A stretch of DNA of 64,000 nucleotides from SBBG01 sp033717875 (lineage in GTDB: Bacteria > Pseudomonadota > Gammaproteobacteria > Ga0077554 > Ga007554): NCBI GenBank assembly GCA_033717875.1, contig JADDKJ010000002.1:1-64000 (forward strand), read 5' to 3'. Each line of letters starts with the position of its first letter. Within the stretch, counting starts at the first letter, position 1. Below are positions 28,508-37,875 of the stretch, piece by piece. The notes beneath the pieces were generated by a model. It was not told the origin of the DNA. It saw nothing but the letters and a program-made list of their open reading frames with translations, and ran no database searches. A program made the position numbers and the translations under genes.

Positions 28508-29592
28508 CGCGGCTTTCTTGCCTCCACGCGCACGCGGTCGCCCTCGTTCAGCGTCTTGCCTTCGGCGAGGATGACCTGCTGCCCGGCGCTGACGCCTTGC
28601 AGAATCTCGGTATGCGTCAGATCCTCGATGCCGGTGACCACGGGCAGCAGCTTCACACGACCCTGCTCGATCGCCGCCACCCAGGTCTTTTCGTCCTTGC
28701 TGATCAACGCGGCGAACGGCACTTTGAGCGCCTTGGACCGGAAAGCGGTGCGGATCTTCACATCCACCTGTTGACCAAGGCGCAGCGGCGGCGCGCCATT
28801 GTCTATATCAGCGCCCAGACTCAGATAGACATTGACGGTATTGGCGGCTTCCTCTTTCTCCACCGACGGCGCCAGGCGCATCACCCGCTCGGACCACTGC
28901 CGTCCGGGAAAGGCGTCGCTGGACAGCGTGACTTCCTGCCCCACCGCGATGCCGGCGCTGTCGTCGGCGTCGACTTTCACCTCGATTTCGCGCCGCTCGA
29001 GATCGGCCAGCGTGAACAAGGCTTCGGGCGGCACGATCCACTGCCCGGCGCGCACCGGGCTCAGGGTGATCAGGCCGGCAAAAGGCGCCGTCACATTCAG
29101 ATTGTCCAGCGCCACATGCGCCAGACGCAGCTCCGCTGCGGCGACACCTTCCTTCGCCTGAGCGCTCTTGAGCTGCGCTTCGGCATCCTCCAGTTTATAG
29201 GCCGGTTCAAGGCCGGACGGCACCACCCGCCGGAAACGCGCCACGGTCTGCGCCACCTGCGCCACCTCGGCCTGCGCCAGACGCAGCGCCGCCTCCACCT
29301 TGCCCATCTGGGCGCGCACCTCCTTGTCATCCAGCCGCGCCAGCACCTCTCCCGCCGCGACACGCTGCCCTTCCTTTGCATAAACCGCCTCCACCTGCCC
29401 CGCCGAGCGGGCGGTCACCTTCACTTCATGTCCGCTGGTAACCTTGCCTGTGGCGATAAGAAAAACCGACAGCGGTCCTTCCTCCACGGCGGCTGTCGTC
29501 ACCGACACCCCTTCGGCGGCGCTGAATTTCCAGGCGGCAAGCGCGCCGGCCACTGCCAATGACAAGATGGCGATAACGATCAATTTACGCAT
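28504..29592 (-). CDS. MacA/HlyD-type periplasmic adaptor protein
   Basis: The 362-residue protein has an N-terminal membrane anchor (LIVIAILSLAVAGALAAWKF), a lipoyl-like half motif (GQVEAVYAKEGQRVAAGEVL), a coiled-coil hairpin near 90-160, then beta-barrel domains with ITLSPVRAGQWIVPPEALF. It would link the inner-membrane ABC pump to an outer-membrane channel such as TolC, which is not encoded nearby. It is the first gene of the three-gene operon. Confidence 0.9.
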   Translation of the reverse strand: MRKLIVIAILSLAVAGALAAWKFSAAEGVSVTTAAVEEGPLSVFLIATGKVTSGHEVKVTARSAGQVEAVYAKEGQRVAAGEVLARLDDKEVRAQMGKVEAALRLAQAEVAQVAQTVARFRRVVPSGLEPAYKLEDAEAQLKSAQAKEGVAAAELRLAHVALDNLNVTAPFAGLITLSPVRAGQWIVPPEALFTLADLERREIEVKVDADDSAGIAVGQEVTLSSDAFPGRQWSERVMRLAPSVEKEEAANTVNVYLSLGADIDNGAPPLRLGQQVDVKIRTAFRSKALKVPFAALISKDEKTWVAAIEQGRVKLLPVVTGIEDLTHTEILQGVSAGQQVILAEGKTLNEGDRVRVEARKPR

Positions 29593-29653
29593 TGATAAAC
29601 TCTACCAAGAACCCAACATTTTCACTATCAAGGCTTTTCGAGAGGAATAAATC

Positions 29654-29842
29654 ATGCATCCCAAACCGGATACACGCCAGGAAGGAATGTTGAGCTGTGA
29701 AGTCTGTATGAAGGAGATTCCCGCGTCGACCGCCAAAAGCTGCGAGGCGGAGGACTATGTGCACTATTTCTGCGGGGCGGAATGCTTTGAGAAATGGCGA
29801 AAAAGAGCGGCGGACAATGCTTTCAGGGAAAAATCGAAGTAA
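29654..29842 (+). CDS. Small cysteine-rich DUF3330-like protein
   Basis: The 62-residue protein has four or more Cys in a zinc-ribbon-like pattern: LSCEVCMKEIP, then SCEAEDYVHYFCGAECFEKW. This resembles DUF3330, often seen near metal-resistance or mobile genes; no function is established. GAGGA stands before the ATG. It diverges from the MacAB-like operon and converges on a PilZ gene 15 bp away. Confidence 0.75.
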   Translation: MHPKPDTRQEGMLSCEVCMKEIPASTAKSCEAEDYVHYFCGAECFEKWRKRAADNAFREKSK

Positions 29843-29857
29843 AGCGTTTCTTGGTCT

Positions 29858-30193
29858 TCAGTGCGGATGCTCGTCGGACGGTTCCTTGTAGCGCAGCACT
29901 TCTTGCAAGGAACGGAAAGTGATCGCATCGAAATCACGAAACATGAAACCGACGCCATCGCCTGTCGCACGCACGACCTTGGCCCTGATTTTATGCTTTA
30001 TCGGTTTGCCCCCTGACTTCAGCATGAAAATCAGTTCGACGTGCGCTTCCAGCGGCAGGGGCAACTCCGCAGCTTCGAGAAATACCCCGCCCAGGCCGAT
30101 GTCCCGGGCCTTGCGCACCCCGACTTCTCCGCCCTTGTAAAAAATTCCGACATCTACGTGTATGGGCGTCCGCGTTGCCCAGCGGCGTTCCAT
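29858..30193 (-). CDS. PilZ domain protein (possible c-di-GMP receptor)
   Basis: A 111-residue single-domain PilZ protein. The N-terminal ERRWATR fits the RxxxR c-di-GMP motif, and ARDIGLGGVFLE fits the second motif (D/NxSxxG) with Gly in place of Ser. The rest follows the PilZ beta-barrel (VGFMFRDFD). GGAGG precedes the ATG. c-di-GMP binding is likely but not assured because the second motif is altered. Confidence 0.85.
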   Translation of the reverse strand: MERRWATRTPIHVDVGIFYKGGEVGVRKARDIGLGGVFLEAAELPLPLEAHVELIFMLKSGGKPIKHKIRAKVVRATGDGVGFMFRDFDAITFRSLQEVLRYKEPSDEHPH

Positions 30194-30435
30194 GACAATA
30201 ACCTCCGTTTTCGTTGCTTGAACCTGGAAACGCCAATCATCTGTACTGATTATCAGCGTAACGCCCCCGCTTTAACGAGTAGCAAAATACGCACCAAATG
30301 CCGGGGCAAAAACAATAACAAACGAAAAAACAAAGAGATAAAATATAATCAAATGATTGTTTTCTGATTCTCAGACAGGAAACACCCGGTATGGTGTAAA
30401 TTTTTTCGACACTTCGACAGATAATTGGCGAGGCG

Positions 30436-31422
30436 CTACACGCGGAAGAGAGGAAACGCCATAACTTCGTCAAGCGCTCGCGCCTGCGCAGCGATCATGA
30501 GCACGCGGTCGACGCCCAACGCCACGCCGGAACAATCAGGCAATCCATGCTCCAGGGCCGCAAGCAAACGCTCGTCAACTGGAACATCGCTCAACCTGGC
30601 ATCCCGCCGCCGCGCCCGATCAGCCTCGAAACGGTACCGCTGCTCACGGGCATCTCCCAGCTCATGATAACCATTGGCCAGCTCGATCCCGTCGATATAC
30701 AGCTCGAAACGCTCCGCTACAGGCGGATTTCCAGGGCGGATGCGGGCCAGGGCGGCTTGCGAGGGCGGGTAATCAAAAATAAATATCGGCCGCTCCTTGC
30801 CCAGATGAGGCTCGACCAAATGCGTCAGCAGCAGATCGAGCCAGCCATCTCTGTCGTCGCCCGCAAGACTGAGTGATTCACTAAACTTTTCGACCGAAGC
30901 GATACGTTGAAGTTCAGCGGCGGTTGCCGCATGCGGATCGATACCCGCATAGCGGATGAACGCTTCGGCATAGCTGAGACGTTCGGCGGCGGGCGTGCCC
31001 AACAGGCTCGCCATCAGCGCATCCATCTCGTCCATCAAGGCATGCAGATCGAACCCCGGGCGATACCATTCGAGCAGGGTGAACTCGGGATTGTGGCGCC
31101 GCCCCGCCTCGCCATTTCTAAACACCTTGCCCAGTTGATAGATGGACCCGCTGCCGGCGGCGAGCAGGCGTTTCATAGCGAACTCCGGCGAGGTTTGAAG
31201 ATAGAGGGTTTGGCCGGCGGCGGCGCCGGGGCCGGTATAGCGGGCGACAAAACTGTCCAGGTGCGGATCGGTCGCTGTCGTGGAAGACAGTAGCGGCGTC
31301 TCCACCTCCAGCACACCGCGCTCGGCGAAAAAAGCGCGAATGGCGGCCAGCATGCGGGCGCGCAGCCGCAGGTTTTCAAGCGTTGCGGTGGGCCGCCATT
31401 CGAGGGGAGAGTCGTTTTGCAA
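30436..31422 (-). CDS. epmA: EF-P--(R)-beta-lysine ligase
   Basis: EpmA (GenX/PoxA) joins beta-lysine to a Lys of elongation factor P. The 328-residue protein is a class II aminoacyl-tRNA synthetase catalytic core without an anticodon domain: motif 1 region VLEVETPLLSS, motif 2 KVFRNGEAGRRHNPEF, motif 3 GVALGVDRVLM. The start is inferred to be a TTG at 31420-31422, which gives the normal length; the frame is open far upstream but only as an efp shadow. The efp stop lies eight bases upstream, so efp and epmA share a transcript. Confidence 0.93.
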   Translation of the reverse strand: MQNDSPLEWRPTATLENLRLRARMLAAIRAFFAERGVLEVETPLLSSTTATDPHLDSFVARYTGPGAAAGQTLYLQTSPEFAMKRLLAAGSGSIYQLGKVFRNGEAGRRHNPEFTLLEWYRPGFDLHALMDEMDALMASLLGTPAAERLSYAEAFIRYAGIDPHAATAAELQRIASVEKFSESLSLAGDDRDGWLDLLLTHLVEPHLGKERPIFIFDYPPSQAALARIRPGNPPVAERFELYIDGIELANGYHELGDAREQRYRFEADRARRRDARLSDVPVDERLLAALEHGLPDCSGVALGVDRVLMIAAQARALDEVMAFPLFRV

Positions 31423-31430
31423 ACGGCGCG

Positions 31431-32000
31431 TCAGGCCTTGGCCCGCGACAGATACTCCCCTGTGCGGGTGTTCACCTTGAGGATGTCGCCGATCTCGACG
31501 AACAGCGGCACGCGCACCACGGCGCCCGTCTCCAGCGTGGCGGGCTTGCCGCCGCCGCCCGAGGTGTCGCCGCGCAGGCCGGGATCGGTGTCGACCACCT
31601 TGAGCGTGACGGTATTCGGCGGCGTGACGCTCAGAGGCACGCCATTCCATAGCGTAACCACACAGACATCCTGCTCCTTCAGCCACTTGATGGCGTCTTC
31701 CACGGCGGGTTTGTCCGCGGCCACCTGCTCGAAAGTCTCCGGCACCATGAAATGCCAGTGCTGACCATCGTTATACAGATATTGCATCTCGACATCGACC
31801 ACGTCCGCGCCTTCCACGGTATCGCCGGATTTGAAGGTGCGCTCGATGACGCGGCCGGTCTTTAGATTGCGGAATTTGACGCGGTTGAACGCCTGTCCCT
31901 TGCCGGGCTTGACGAATTCGTTCTCCAGAATCGCACAAGGGTCGCCGTCCATCATGATCTTGAGACCCGATTTGAATTCGTTGGTGCTGAATGTGGCCAT
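31431..32000 (-). CDS. efp: Elongation factor P
   Basis: EF-P relieves ribosomes stalled at polyproline stretches. The 189-residue protein starts ATFSTNEFKSGLKIM and has the modification loop ENEFVKPGKGQAFNRVK, whose second Lys is the site modified by EpmA. The C-terminal domain has LPxxV-like strands and ends DILKVNTRTGEYLSRAKA. The ATG at 31998-32000 is taken from homology; 25 upstream codons in frame overlap the region divergent to epmB. Its two modification enzymes flank it. Confidence 0.97.
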   Translation of the reverse strand: MATFSTNEFKSGLKIMMDGDPCAILENEFVKPGKGQAFNRVKFRNLKTGRVIERTFKSGDTVEGADVVDVEMQYLYNDGQHWHFMVPETFEQVAADKPAVEDAIKWLKEQDVCVVTLWNGVPLSVTPPNTVTLKVVDTDPGLRGDTSGGGGKPATLETGAVVRVPLFVEIGDILKVNTRTGEYLSRAKA

Positions 32001-32075
32001 GCCTTCCTCGCTGAGATAGGTGTTTGTGGATACGGAGGTGCCCGGAACTTTCGTACTGCTGTAAACTGTGCGCAT

Positions 32076-33080
32076 ATGTTACCGCGAACTCTCCATTCTG
32101 GGCAGCCTTCCCAATGGCAAAAATTATTGGCCCAGGCGATCAGCGACCCTTTTGAGCTGTTAGCGCGGCTGGGCCTGCCCCCGGACATCCTTCCCCCCAG
32201 CGCCATCGCCCGCCGCCAGTTCTCGCTGCGCGTGCCGCGCGGCTATGTGGCGCGGATGCGCAAGGGCGACCCCGGCGACCCGTTGCTGCGCCAGATATTT
32301 CCGCATCAGGATGAAGAACACGATGCGCCGGGATTCAGCCCGGATCCGGTCGGGGATCTCGCCGCCATGCCGCTTCCCGGCCTATTGCACAAATACCACG
32401 GCCGCGCCCTGCTGGTCGCCACCGGGGCCTGCGCCATTCATTGCCGTTATTGCTTCCGCCGACACTTTCCCTATGGCGATGCCAATCCCGCCGCCGGCCA
32501 GTGGGACGCGGCGCTGGACTATCTCGCCTCGGACGCCTCGATCACCGAGATCATCCTGAGCGGCGGCGATCCCCTCACGCTCACCGACTTGCGCCTGGCG
32601 CCCCTGGCGCAGCGGCTCTCCGCCATCCCGCACCTGAAAAGGCTGCGCATCCATACCCGCCTGCCCGTGGTGTTGCCCGAGCGCGTCGATGACGGACTGC
32701 TCGCCTGGCTTGGGAACACACGCCTGAAACCGGTCATGGTGATCCACGCCAACCACGCCAACGAGATCGACGATCAGGTGCGCCATGCCCTGGCGATGCT
32801 GGCCGAGGCGGGTGTGACGCTATTCAACCAATCGGTGCTGCTGCGCGGAGTGAACGACAGCGCGCAGGCATTGGCCAACCTCAGCGAAACGCTGTTCGAC
32901 AGCGGCGTCACGCCCTATTACCTGCACCTGCTGGACAAGGTGCGCGGCGCCACCCATTTCGACACCGGCGCCTCCCGCGCCGAAACGCTCCTGACCGAGC
33001 TGCGCAATCGCCTGCCCGGCTATCTCGTCCCGCGCCTGGTTCGCGAAGAAGCGGGCGCCCCCAGCAAATTACCTTTGTAA
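32076..33080 (+). CDS. epmB: EF-P beta-lysylation protein, lysine 2,3-aminomutase
   Basis: EpmB makes (R)-beta-lysine for EF-P modification. The 334-residue radical-SAM protein has the iron-sulfur motif GACAIHCRYCFRRHFPYG (CxxxCxxC), SGGDPLTLTD for SAM contact, and a pyridoxal-phosphate Lys region LHLLDKVRGATHF. It is shorter than catabolic lysine 2,3-aminomutases, as EpmB usually is. It is divergent from efp with about 75 bp between the starts. Confidence 0.95.
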   Translation: MLPRTLHSGQPSQWQKLLAQAISDPFELLARLGLPPDILPPSAIARRQFSLRVPRGYVARMRKGDPGDPLLRQIFPHQDEEHDAPGFSPDPVGDLAAMPLPGLLHKYHGRALLVATGACAIHCRYCFRRHFPYGDANPAAGQWDAALDYLASDASITEIILSGGDPLTLTDLRLAPLAQRLSAIPHLKRLRIHTRLPVVLPERVDDGLLAWLGNTRLKPVMVIHANHANEIDDQVRHALAMLAEAGVTLFNQSVLLRGVNDSAQALANLSETLFDSGVTPYYLHLLDKVRGATHFDTGASRAETLLTELRNRLPGYLVPRLVREEAGAPSKLPL

Positions 33081-33086
33081 AATAAA

Positions 33087-33201
33087 TGTAGGGCGGGTTA
33101 ACAACCCACCAAGCGTGCGAAGCACACAAGCTGTTTACGGAGCGCCTGGCGCCACGAATGGCGGATTACGGCGCCGAAAAGAGCGCCTAACCCGCTCCAC
33201 A
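33087..33201. repeat. Dispersed palindromic repeat R2, copy 3
   Basis: It starts TGTAGGGCGGGTTAAC six bases after the epmB stop and ends TAACCCGCTCCACA. The inner AGCGTGCGAAGCACACAA and GCGCCTGGCG match copy 1 at 4720-4883. The stretch from here to 33344 otherwise holds only the presumed promoter of the next gene. Confidence 0.82.
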
Positions 33202-33344
33202 TCAATTCGCTCTCCCCCCAGAAAATTATCTTTCCAAAACAAGGAGCAAGGAAACACCCCTGTTTCCCGCAAGAATCCTGCTAAGCATCCCGCAGCCTTG
33301 GCCGATACAGTGGTGACAAAACTTTTCACCCTGGAACACTCGCC

Positions 33345-35096
33345 ATGATGGACAATTGCGATCTGAGACTATACCTTCCGCCCAAGCAGGAATCCCAGAA
33401 TCTGGCCTGCGAGCCCCACCCTCCCAAGGTGAAGGAATGGCTGGAACGGCTGCCGTTAAGCAATACCGGTGAAACCGCACGCCTGGTTTATCACGAACTG
33501 AAGGCGCTGAACCGGATGAGCATCGCCATCCAGTCGCGGCTCCAGATTCTCGAATTGTTCAAATCGCCGGTGCGGCACATCACCGGCGAACTGAAAAAAC
33601 ATTATCTTGGCGCGCCACTGCCGCTGGCCGAGATCAACTTCAAGGCCGCCCACCTGGTCCGCGAACTCCACGCGGAGATGGCCAATGGTTACAAGATCAT
33701 CGCCACCAGCCTGCTGACCAATGAAGCCACGGCCAGCATGACGCTCCCTCACCTTCATCGCGCCATGCGCCATCTCAGCGAAATGGCGCTGACTTCTTAT
33801 CTGATGTACGCACCATGCCCGCAAACGCTATGGCGCGACCTTCATGAGATCTACCGCTTCACGGAACAGAAGAAGCTTCATGAAAGCCCCTTGCCGGACA
33901 ACGAGGATACGGCGGGCCGGCCACGCAGCATCAGCGAAATGTACAAACACGCGCTGCTGCTGGCCCTGGCAAATCCTTACCAGCTCGCCCAGGAAGGCAT
34001 CATGGAAGTCACGACGGCGCTCAACATGCTGGCCTCACATAGCCATCTGAACACGCTGTCCAGCCCGGCCGATGCGACAGGATCGTTCGTCATCAACCTG
34101 GAAAAAGACGCGCCGCCGATGTCACTGGCGAACAACAAGGATTGCGGCCTTGATTCCTGCCGGGCACTCGACACCACGGACCTGATCCATCGCCTCTACC
34201 TTGCCGCAAGCGCCATCGAAGCGCCCGAACCCTCTCAGGAAGACAGCGATGAACCGGCACCGCTGTCAGCCGGCCTTGCACGCTGGCTGATCTCGGCCTG
34301 GGGCATCGTTTCCAGGCGGTCCTTGCCGCGTCTGCGGAAAACCGGACATGTCGTTGTCACGACGGGGCTGGACGCCATTTATAACGCGCTCAGCAGAACT
34401 TCCGTGGTGGATGCGGCGCACTCCTTCAGGAAAAAGGACACATCCGTGGCGGAAAAAGCGCCTGGAGAAACAACCGCCGCCGTGCTGTCACGCGGCGATC
34501 ATTTCAAGAAACAGCGCGAGCAAAAAACGGCCGCGCCGAAAAATCCGCTTTATACAACGCACATCTGCGCGGTCATCAACGAAAGCGAGTGCGGCGCCTG
34601 TCTGTCATGGAAAACGAACGATACGAAAAAGCCGCCCTTCGACGCCGATGAGCTAATCGCCATTCAGGAAAACAACGAATCAGACACGAACGAATGGAGC
34701 ATCGCGGTTATTCGCTGGACGAAAAACACATCGAACTCGGAACTGGAGTTCGGCCTTGAAATGTTATCGCCTTCTGCGGAGCCGGTGCTTGTCCGCACCC
34801 TCCGGGCGGATCGTTCCGATGAAACACCCTTGACCGGCCTGTTGTTGCCCGAGCTAAAGGCCAGCAATGCGCCCGCCAGACTGATAACGCCGGCAAAAGC
34901 ATTCCAGACAGGCGCCCAGATCATCATCAACACTCCCGGCGGAACACAGCATGCGTTACTCACCGAGATCACGGAAAGCAACCGCAACTTCACTCAATTT
35001 CATTTCATGCCCGTCCAGGCGGCCAGCCACGGCATGCTTTCCCCCGCAGCGCAGGAACAGGACATGAGCTTCGATCTGTTGTGGAACTCCCTCTAG
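33345..35096 (+). CDS. Large protein with atypical PilZ-like C-terminus, paralogue 1
   Basis: The 583-residue protein has no recognised catalytic motif and no signal peptide or membrane helix. Residues 1-240 are helical and well conserved with paralogue 2 (KVKEWLERLPLSNTGETA; KHYLGAPLPL; MANGYKI; LWRDLHEIYR). The middle part is variable. Residues 405-480 look like a PilZ-type beta-barrel: CAVINESECGACLSW, then EWSIAVIRWTK and LEFGLEML. The RxxxR motif is missing and the NxSxxG motif has lost its second Gly. The end, FDLLWNSL, is also shared. Binding of c-di-GMP is uncertain. Confidence 0.75.
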   Translation: MMDNCDLRLYLPPKQESQNLACEPHPPKVKEWLERLPLSNTGETARLVYHELKALNRMSIAIQSRLQILELFKSPVRHITGELKKHYLGAPLPLAEINFKAAHLVRELHAEMANGYKIIATSLLTNEATASMTLPHLHRAMRHLSEMALTSYLMYAPCPQTLWRDLHEIYRFTEQKKLHESPLPDNEDTAGRPRSISEMYKHALLLALANPYQLAQEGIMEVTTALNMLASHSHLNTLSSPADATGSFVINLEKDAPPMSLANNKDCGLDSCRALDTTDLIHRLYLAASAIEAPEPSQEDSDEPAPLSAGLARWLISAWGIVSRRSLPRLRKTGHVVVTTGLDAIYNALSRTSVVDAAHSFRKKDTSVAEKAPGETTAAVLSRGDHFKKQREQKTAAPKNPLYTTHICAVINESECGACLSWKTNDTKKPPFDADELIAIQENNESDTNEWSIAVIRWTKNTSNSELEFGLEMLSPSAEPVLVRTLRADRSDETPLTGLLLPELKASNAPARLITPAKAFQTGAQIIINTPGGTQHALLTEITESNRNFTQFHFMPVQAASHGMLSPAAQEQDMSFDLLWNSL

Positions 35097-35261
35097 CAAA
35101 CCTCGCACCCTGCACAGCCTGCCAATGACAGGCTGCCAGTCTGACTCCACCTGACAGCGGAAGACCGGCCTCTTCCTCGCATCACCGCTCGTCTAAAGCT
35201 TTCAAAAACCGCGCCGATAATACGGATAACCCTTTAACGATCAAGCGGGAGGATCAGCGCC

Positions 35262-37100
35262 GTGGAAAATGCCGCCATTCACCTGAGCACTCCGTGCCCG
35301 GAAAAGCAACAAACATTGGCGTTTGACGCGCATCCTGTCAAAGTCAAGTCCTGGATCGACAATCTCCCCTTGGCCAACTCTGGCGAGACCGCACATTCAA
35401 TCTACCACGCGCTGACTTCCATCAACCGTACCATCATACCCGTACAGCATCGCTGCCAAATCCTGAAGCTTTTTAGACCACCCCTGCGACATGTCATGAA
35501 TATGCTCAGAAAACATTATATCGGCGCCTCCTTCCCATTATCCGATACCGGCATGAAAGCCGCGCTGCTGGCCCGTGAACTCCAAATTGAAATGGCCCAT
35601 GGTTACAAGATCGCGCTCAACAACCTGGTGAGCCATCCTTCCACGCTACCTACAACGGCGAAAACGCTGCCGCTACTGCATCACGCGATGCGGTATCTGA
35701 TCGAAGCGCTGCTCACTTCGTATCAAACCTACATATCATCCCCGGGCGCCGTGTGGCGGGATATCCACCAAATGTATCTTTATGCCGAGAGCAAGAGGCT
35801 TCATGAAAGCGCCATTCATGACAAGGAAGATCCGCTGATTTCGCATCATAGTATCAGCGACCTCTACAAACAGGCGCTGCTGTTGGCGCTTGCCAGTCCT
35901 TATCACCTGCCGCAACGCGACATCGGAACCATCGCAACAACCTTGGACAACTGGCCGACTTACGCGAAATTAAGTTTTGTTATTGACCTTGAAACTCCGC
36001 CGGAATCGTTTTTAATCGACCTTGAAAAGGACGAACCAACCTCCGCCCCGGCAACACAAAGAAACCCCCGCCTGACATCGTACCGGCTGCTGGAACTCAC
36101 TGACTTGATCAATCATCTACGCGAATTGAGCAGCGAGGAGCATACGCAAACCGACAAGACACCTTCGCATGAACTACTGAGAAAGCTGATCACGGCCTGG
36201 GGCGCGCCGGCGAAACGCCATTTCTCCCGCATGAATAAAAATAGCCGTATCACCGTTGTGCTGGGCTTGGATGCGCTATATCAGGCCTACGGCGGCGCAT
36301 CCTCAACGTCCGACCCTCCAGCAACATCCCTGGAGTTATCCACAAAGAATCAGGGCAAGGCACGGTTCACCAGCCGCCCCGTGATGGGCATGCACGGGCC
36401 GCAGGAAAACTGGGACGGCGAGGAAAGAGAAGACGAAGAGCGGAATGCGCCGGATGTATGGGATGTTACCACTCAAACAGCCTATTTCAAAAAACAACAC
36501 GCCGAGAAAGAAGCGCAAACCCAGAAAAAGGCTGTCCAGGCAGCAGCCCCCTATACAGCGTATGATTGTGAGGTCATCAATGAAAGCGCCGGCGGCGCAT
36601 GCCTAGCCTGGGAAGGCGACAAAAAAGAAGCGAAATTCAAGATCGGTGAACTGATCGGTGTGAGCATCGTCGACCAGTCGGATGCTCACGAATGGGGTGT
36701 GGCGGTCATCCGCTGGATGAAACACGTCAAGAAGTCGCGGATGGAATTTGGCATTCAGATGATCACTCCTACCGCCGAAGCCGTTTCGCTGCGCCACAGC
36801 GATGACGCAACACAAAGCGCGGTTCACGAAATGGGCTTGCTACTGCCGGAAATCAAAGTTATCCAGCAGGCCGCAACGCTGATAGTTTCGAGTCATCTGT
36901 TCAGATCGGGAGACAAACTGACCTGCACTACGAGTGATGGCGTGCTCCGGCAAATCGTGCTCACCGAATTGACCCAAGATAACGGTCTGTTCGCGCAGTT
37001 CCGCTTCACGCCGCTGGAAAGTATGGCCTCTTACAAAACCACCGCATCACAGGAAAAACCGGAGCGCAATGATTTCGAAATGCTTTGGAATTCCATTTGA
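35262..37100 (+). CDS. Large protein with atypical PilZ-like C-terminus, paralogue 2
   Basis: The 612-residue protein aligns with the gene before it over both ends: KVKSWIDNLPLANSGETA, KHYIGASFPL, MAHGYKIAL and VWRDIHQMYLYAE in the helical N-terminal part, and CEVINESAGGACLAW, WGVAVIRWMK, MEFGIQMITP in the PilZ-like part (about 435-510). Here the NxSxxG motif is complete. The linker between them is acidic and poorly conserved. A GTG start at 35262 is preferred; GGAGG lies nine bases upstream. A gap of about 165 bp separates it from paralogue 1. Function unknown; a role in c-di-GMP or pilus control is inference. Confidence 0.77.
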   Translation: MENAAIHLSTPCPEKQQTLAFDAHPVKVKSWIDNLPLANSGETAHSIYHALTSINRTIIPVQHRCQILKLFRPPLRHVMNMLRKHYIGASFPLSDTGMKAALLARELQIEMAHGYKIALNNLVSHPSTLPTTAKTLPLLHHAMRYLIEALLTSYQTYISSPGAVWRDIHQMYLYAESKRLHESAIHDKEDPLISHHSISDLYKQALLLALASPYHLPQRDIGTIATTLDNWPTYAKLSFVIDLETPPESFLIDLEKDEPTSAPATQRNPRLTSYRLLELTDLINHLRELSSEEHTQTDKTPSHELLRKLITAWGAPAKRHFSRMNKNSRITVVLGLDALYQAYGGASSTSDPPATSLELSTKNQGKARFTSRPVMGMHGPQENWDGEEREDEERNAPDVWDVTTQTAYFKKQHAEKEAQTQKKAVQAAAPYTAYDCEVINESAGGACLAWEGDKKEAKFKIGELIGVSIVDQSDAHEWGVAVIRWMKHVKKSRMEFGIQMITPTAEAVSLRHSDDATQSAVHEMGLLLPEIKVIQQAATLIVSSHLFRSGDKLTCTTSDGVLRQIVLTELTQDNGLFAQFRFTPLESMASYKTTASQEKPERNDFEMLWNSI

Positions 37101-37135
37101 AGCGGTAAATCAATACCGCACCATATCCGAACTCT

Positions 37136-37684
37136 CTATCCGGCACCTTTGGTTCGCTGAAAAAACTCCGTCAGCGCCACCGGATAATGAATGGCGCCGC
37201 CTCCCGCCAGCGATCCCTTGATCAGCTCTATCGCCTGCACGGATTCTTCCGGCACCGGCAGAGGACATTGGATGTTCCGCCTGGAAGCCTTCTCGAAGCC
37301 GAACTTCGCATAAAACTCGGGATGGCCCACGACGATGATGGCGCGCCAGCCGAGGCTCGCCGCCTTGGTAAGCGCCGCGCGCACCAGCGCCGAACCTATG
37401 CCGCGATGAGACTGGGAAGGCACCACGGCCATGGGCGCCAGGGCCAACACGTCGATCTCGCCAGCGGGCTGAGCAAGGTGCGCCCGTGACAAAAGGATAT
37501 GGCCGACGATACGGTGATCGATCTCGGCCACCAGAGATAATTCCGGGATGAAGTCTTCGGACTTGCGCAGCGCCGTCACCAGCACCGCCTCCGCCTCCCC
37601 TTGAAAAGCGCTGAGGTTGACCACGTCAATCGCACGAATGTCATCGGCGCTCTCTTGCCGGACGATAATATCGGTCATGCTCAT
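37136..37684 (-). CDS. GNAT-family N-acetyltransferase
   Basis: The 182-residue protein has the acetyl-CoA-binding motif SQSHRGIGSALVRAALTKA (Q/RxxGxG/A) and the YAKFGFEKASR strand-helix typical of GNAT enzymes of the YhbS kind. The substrate, amine or protein, is not evident. AAGGAG precedes the ATG. It lies between the second PilZ-like gene (convergent) and repeat R1. Confidence 0.9.
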   Translation of the reverse strand: MSMTDIIVRQESADDIRAIDVVNLSAFQGEAEAVLVTALRKSEDFIPELSLVAEIDHRIVGHILLSRAHLAQPAGEIDVLALAPMAVVPSQSHRGIGSALVRAALTKAASLGWRAIIVVGHPEFYAKFGFEKASRRNIQCPLPVPEESVQAIELIKGSLAGGGAIHYPVALTEFFQRTKGAG

Positions 37685-37715
37685 TTTTGTTCTCCTTGTT
37701 CCATTTCAATTCTTT

Positions 37716-37868
37716 AGGAACCTCTGAATAATTCAGAGGTTCCGCAGCACAGGGATGTGCCGGCATTGTTCAATCACTTGCCGTGATTGAACAATGAAGA
37801 AAAGCAAAAATCGCATTTTTGCTTTTCGTGCTCTGAGAATTCCAGGATGGAATTATTCAGAGCTTCCT
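37716..37868 (-). repeat. Dispersed repeat R1, full copy in reverse orientation (153 bp)
   Basis: Reverse complement of the copy at 23544-23695 with few changes. Its ends read AGGAACCTCTGAATAATT (left) and ATTATTCAGAGCTTCCT (right). It keeps the two inner hairpins. It lies between the htpX terminator and the GNAT start. Confidence 0.92.
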
Positions 37869-37875
37869 TTAGCGC

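Noticed and set aside
31423..31686. N-terminal extension of epmA by about 88 codons
   Set aside because: This part is an out-of-frame reading of efp and has no likeness to EpmA; the TTG at 31420-31422 gives the correct length.
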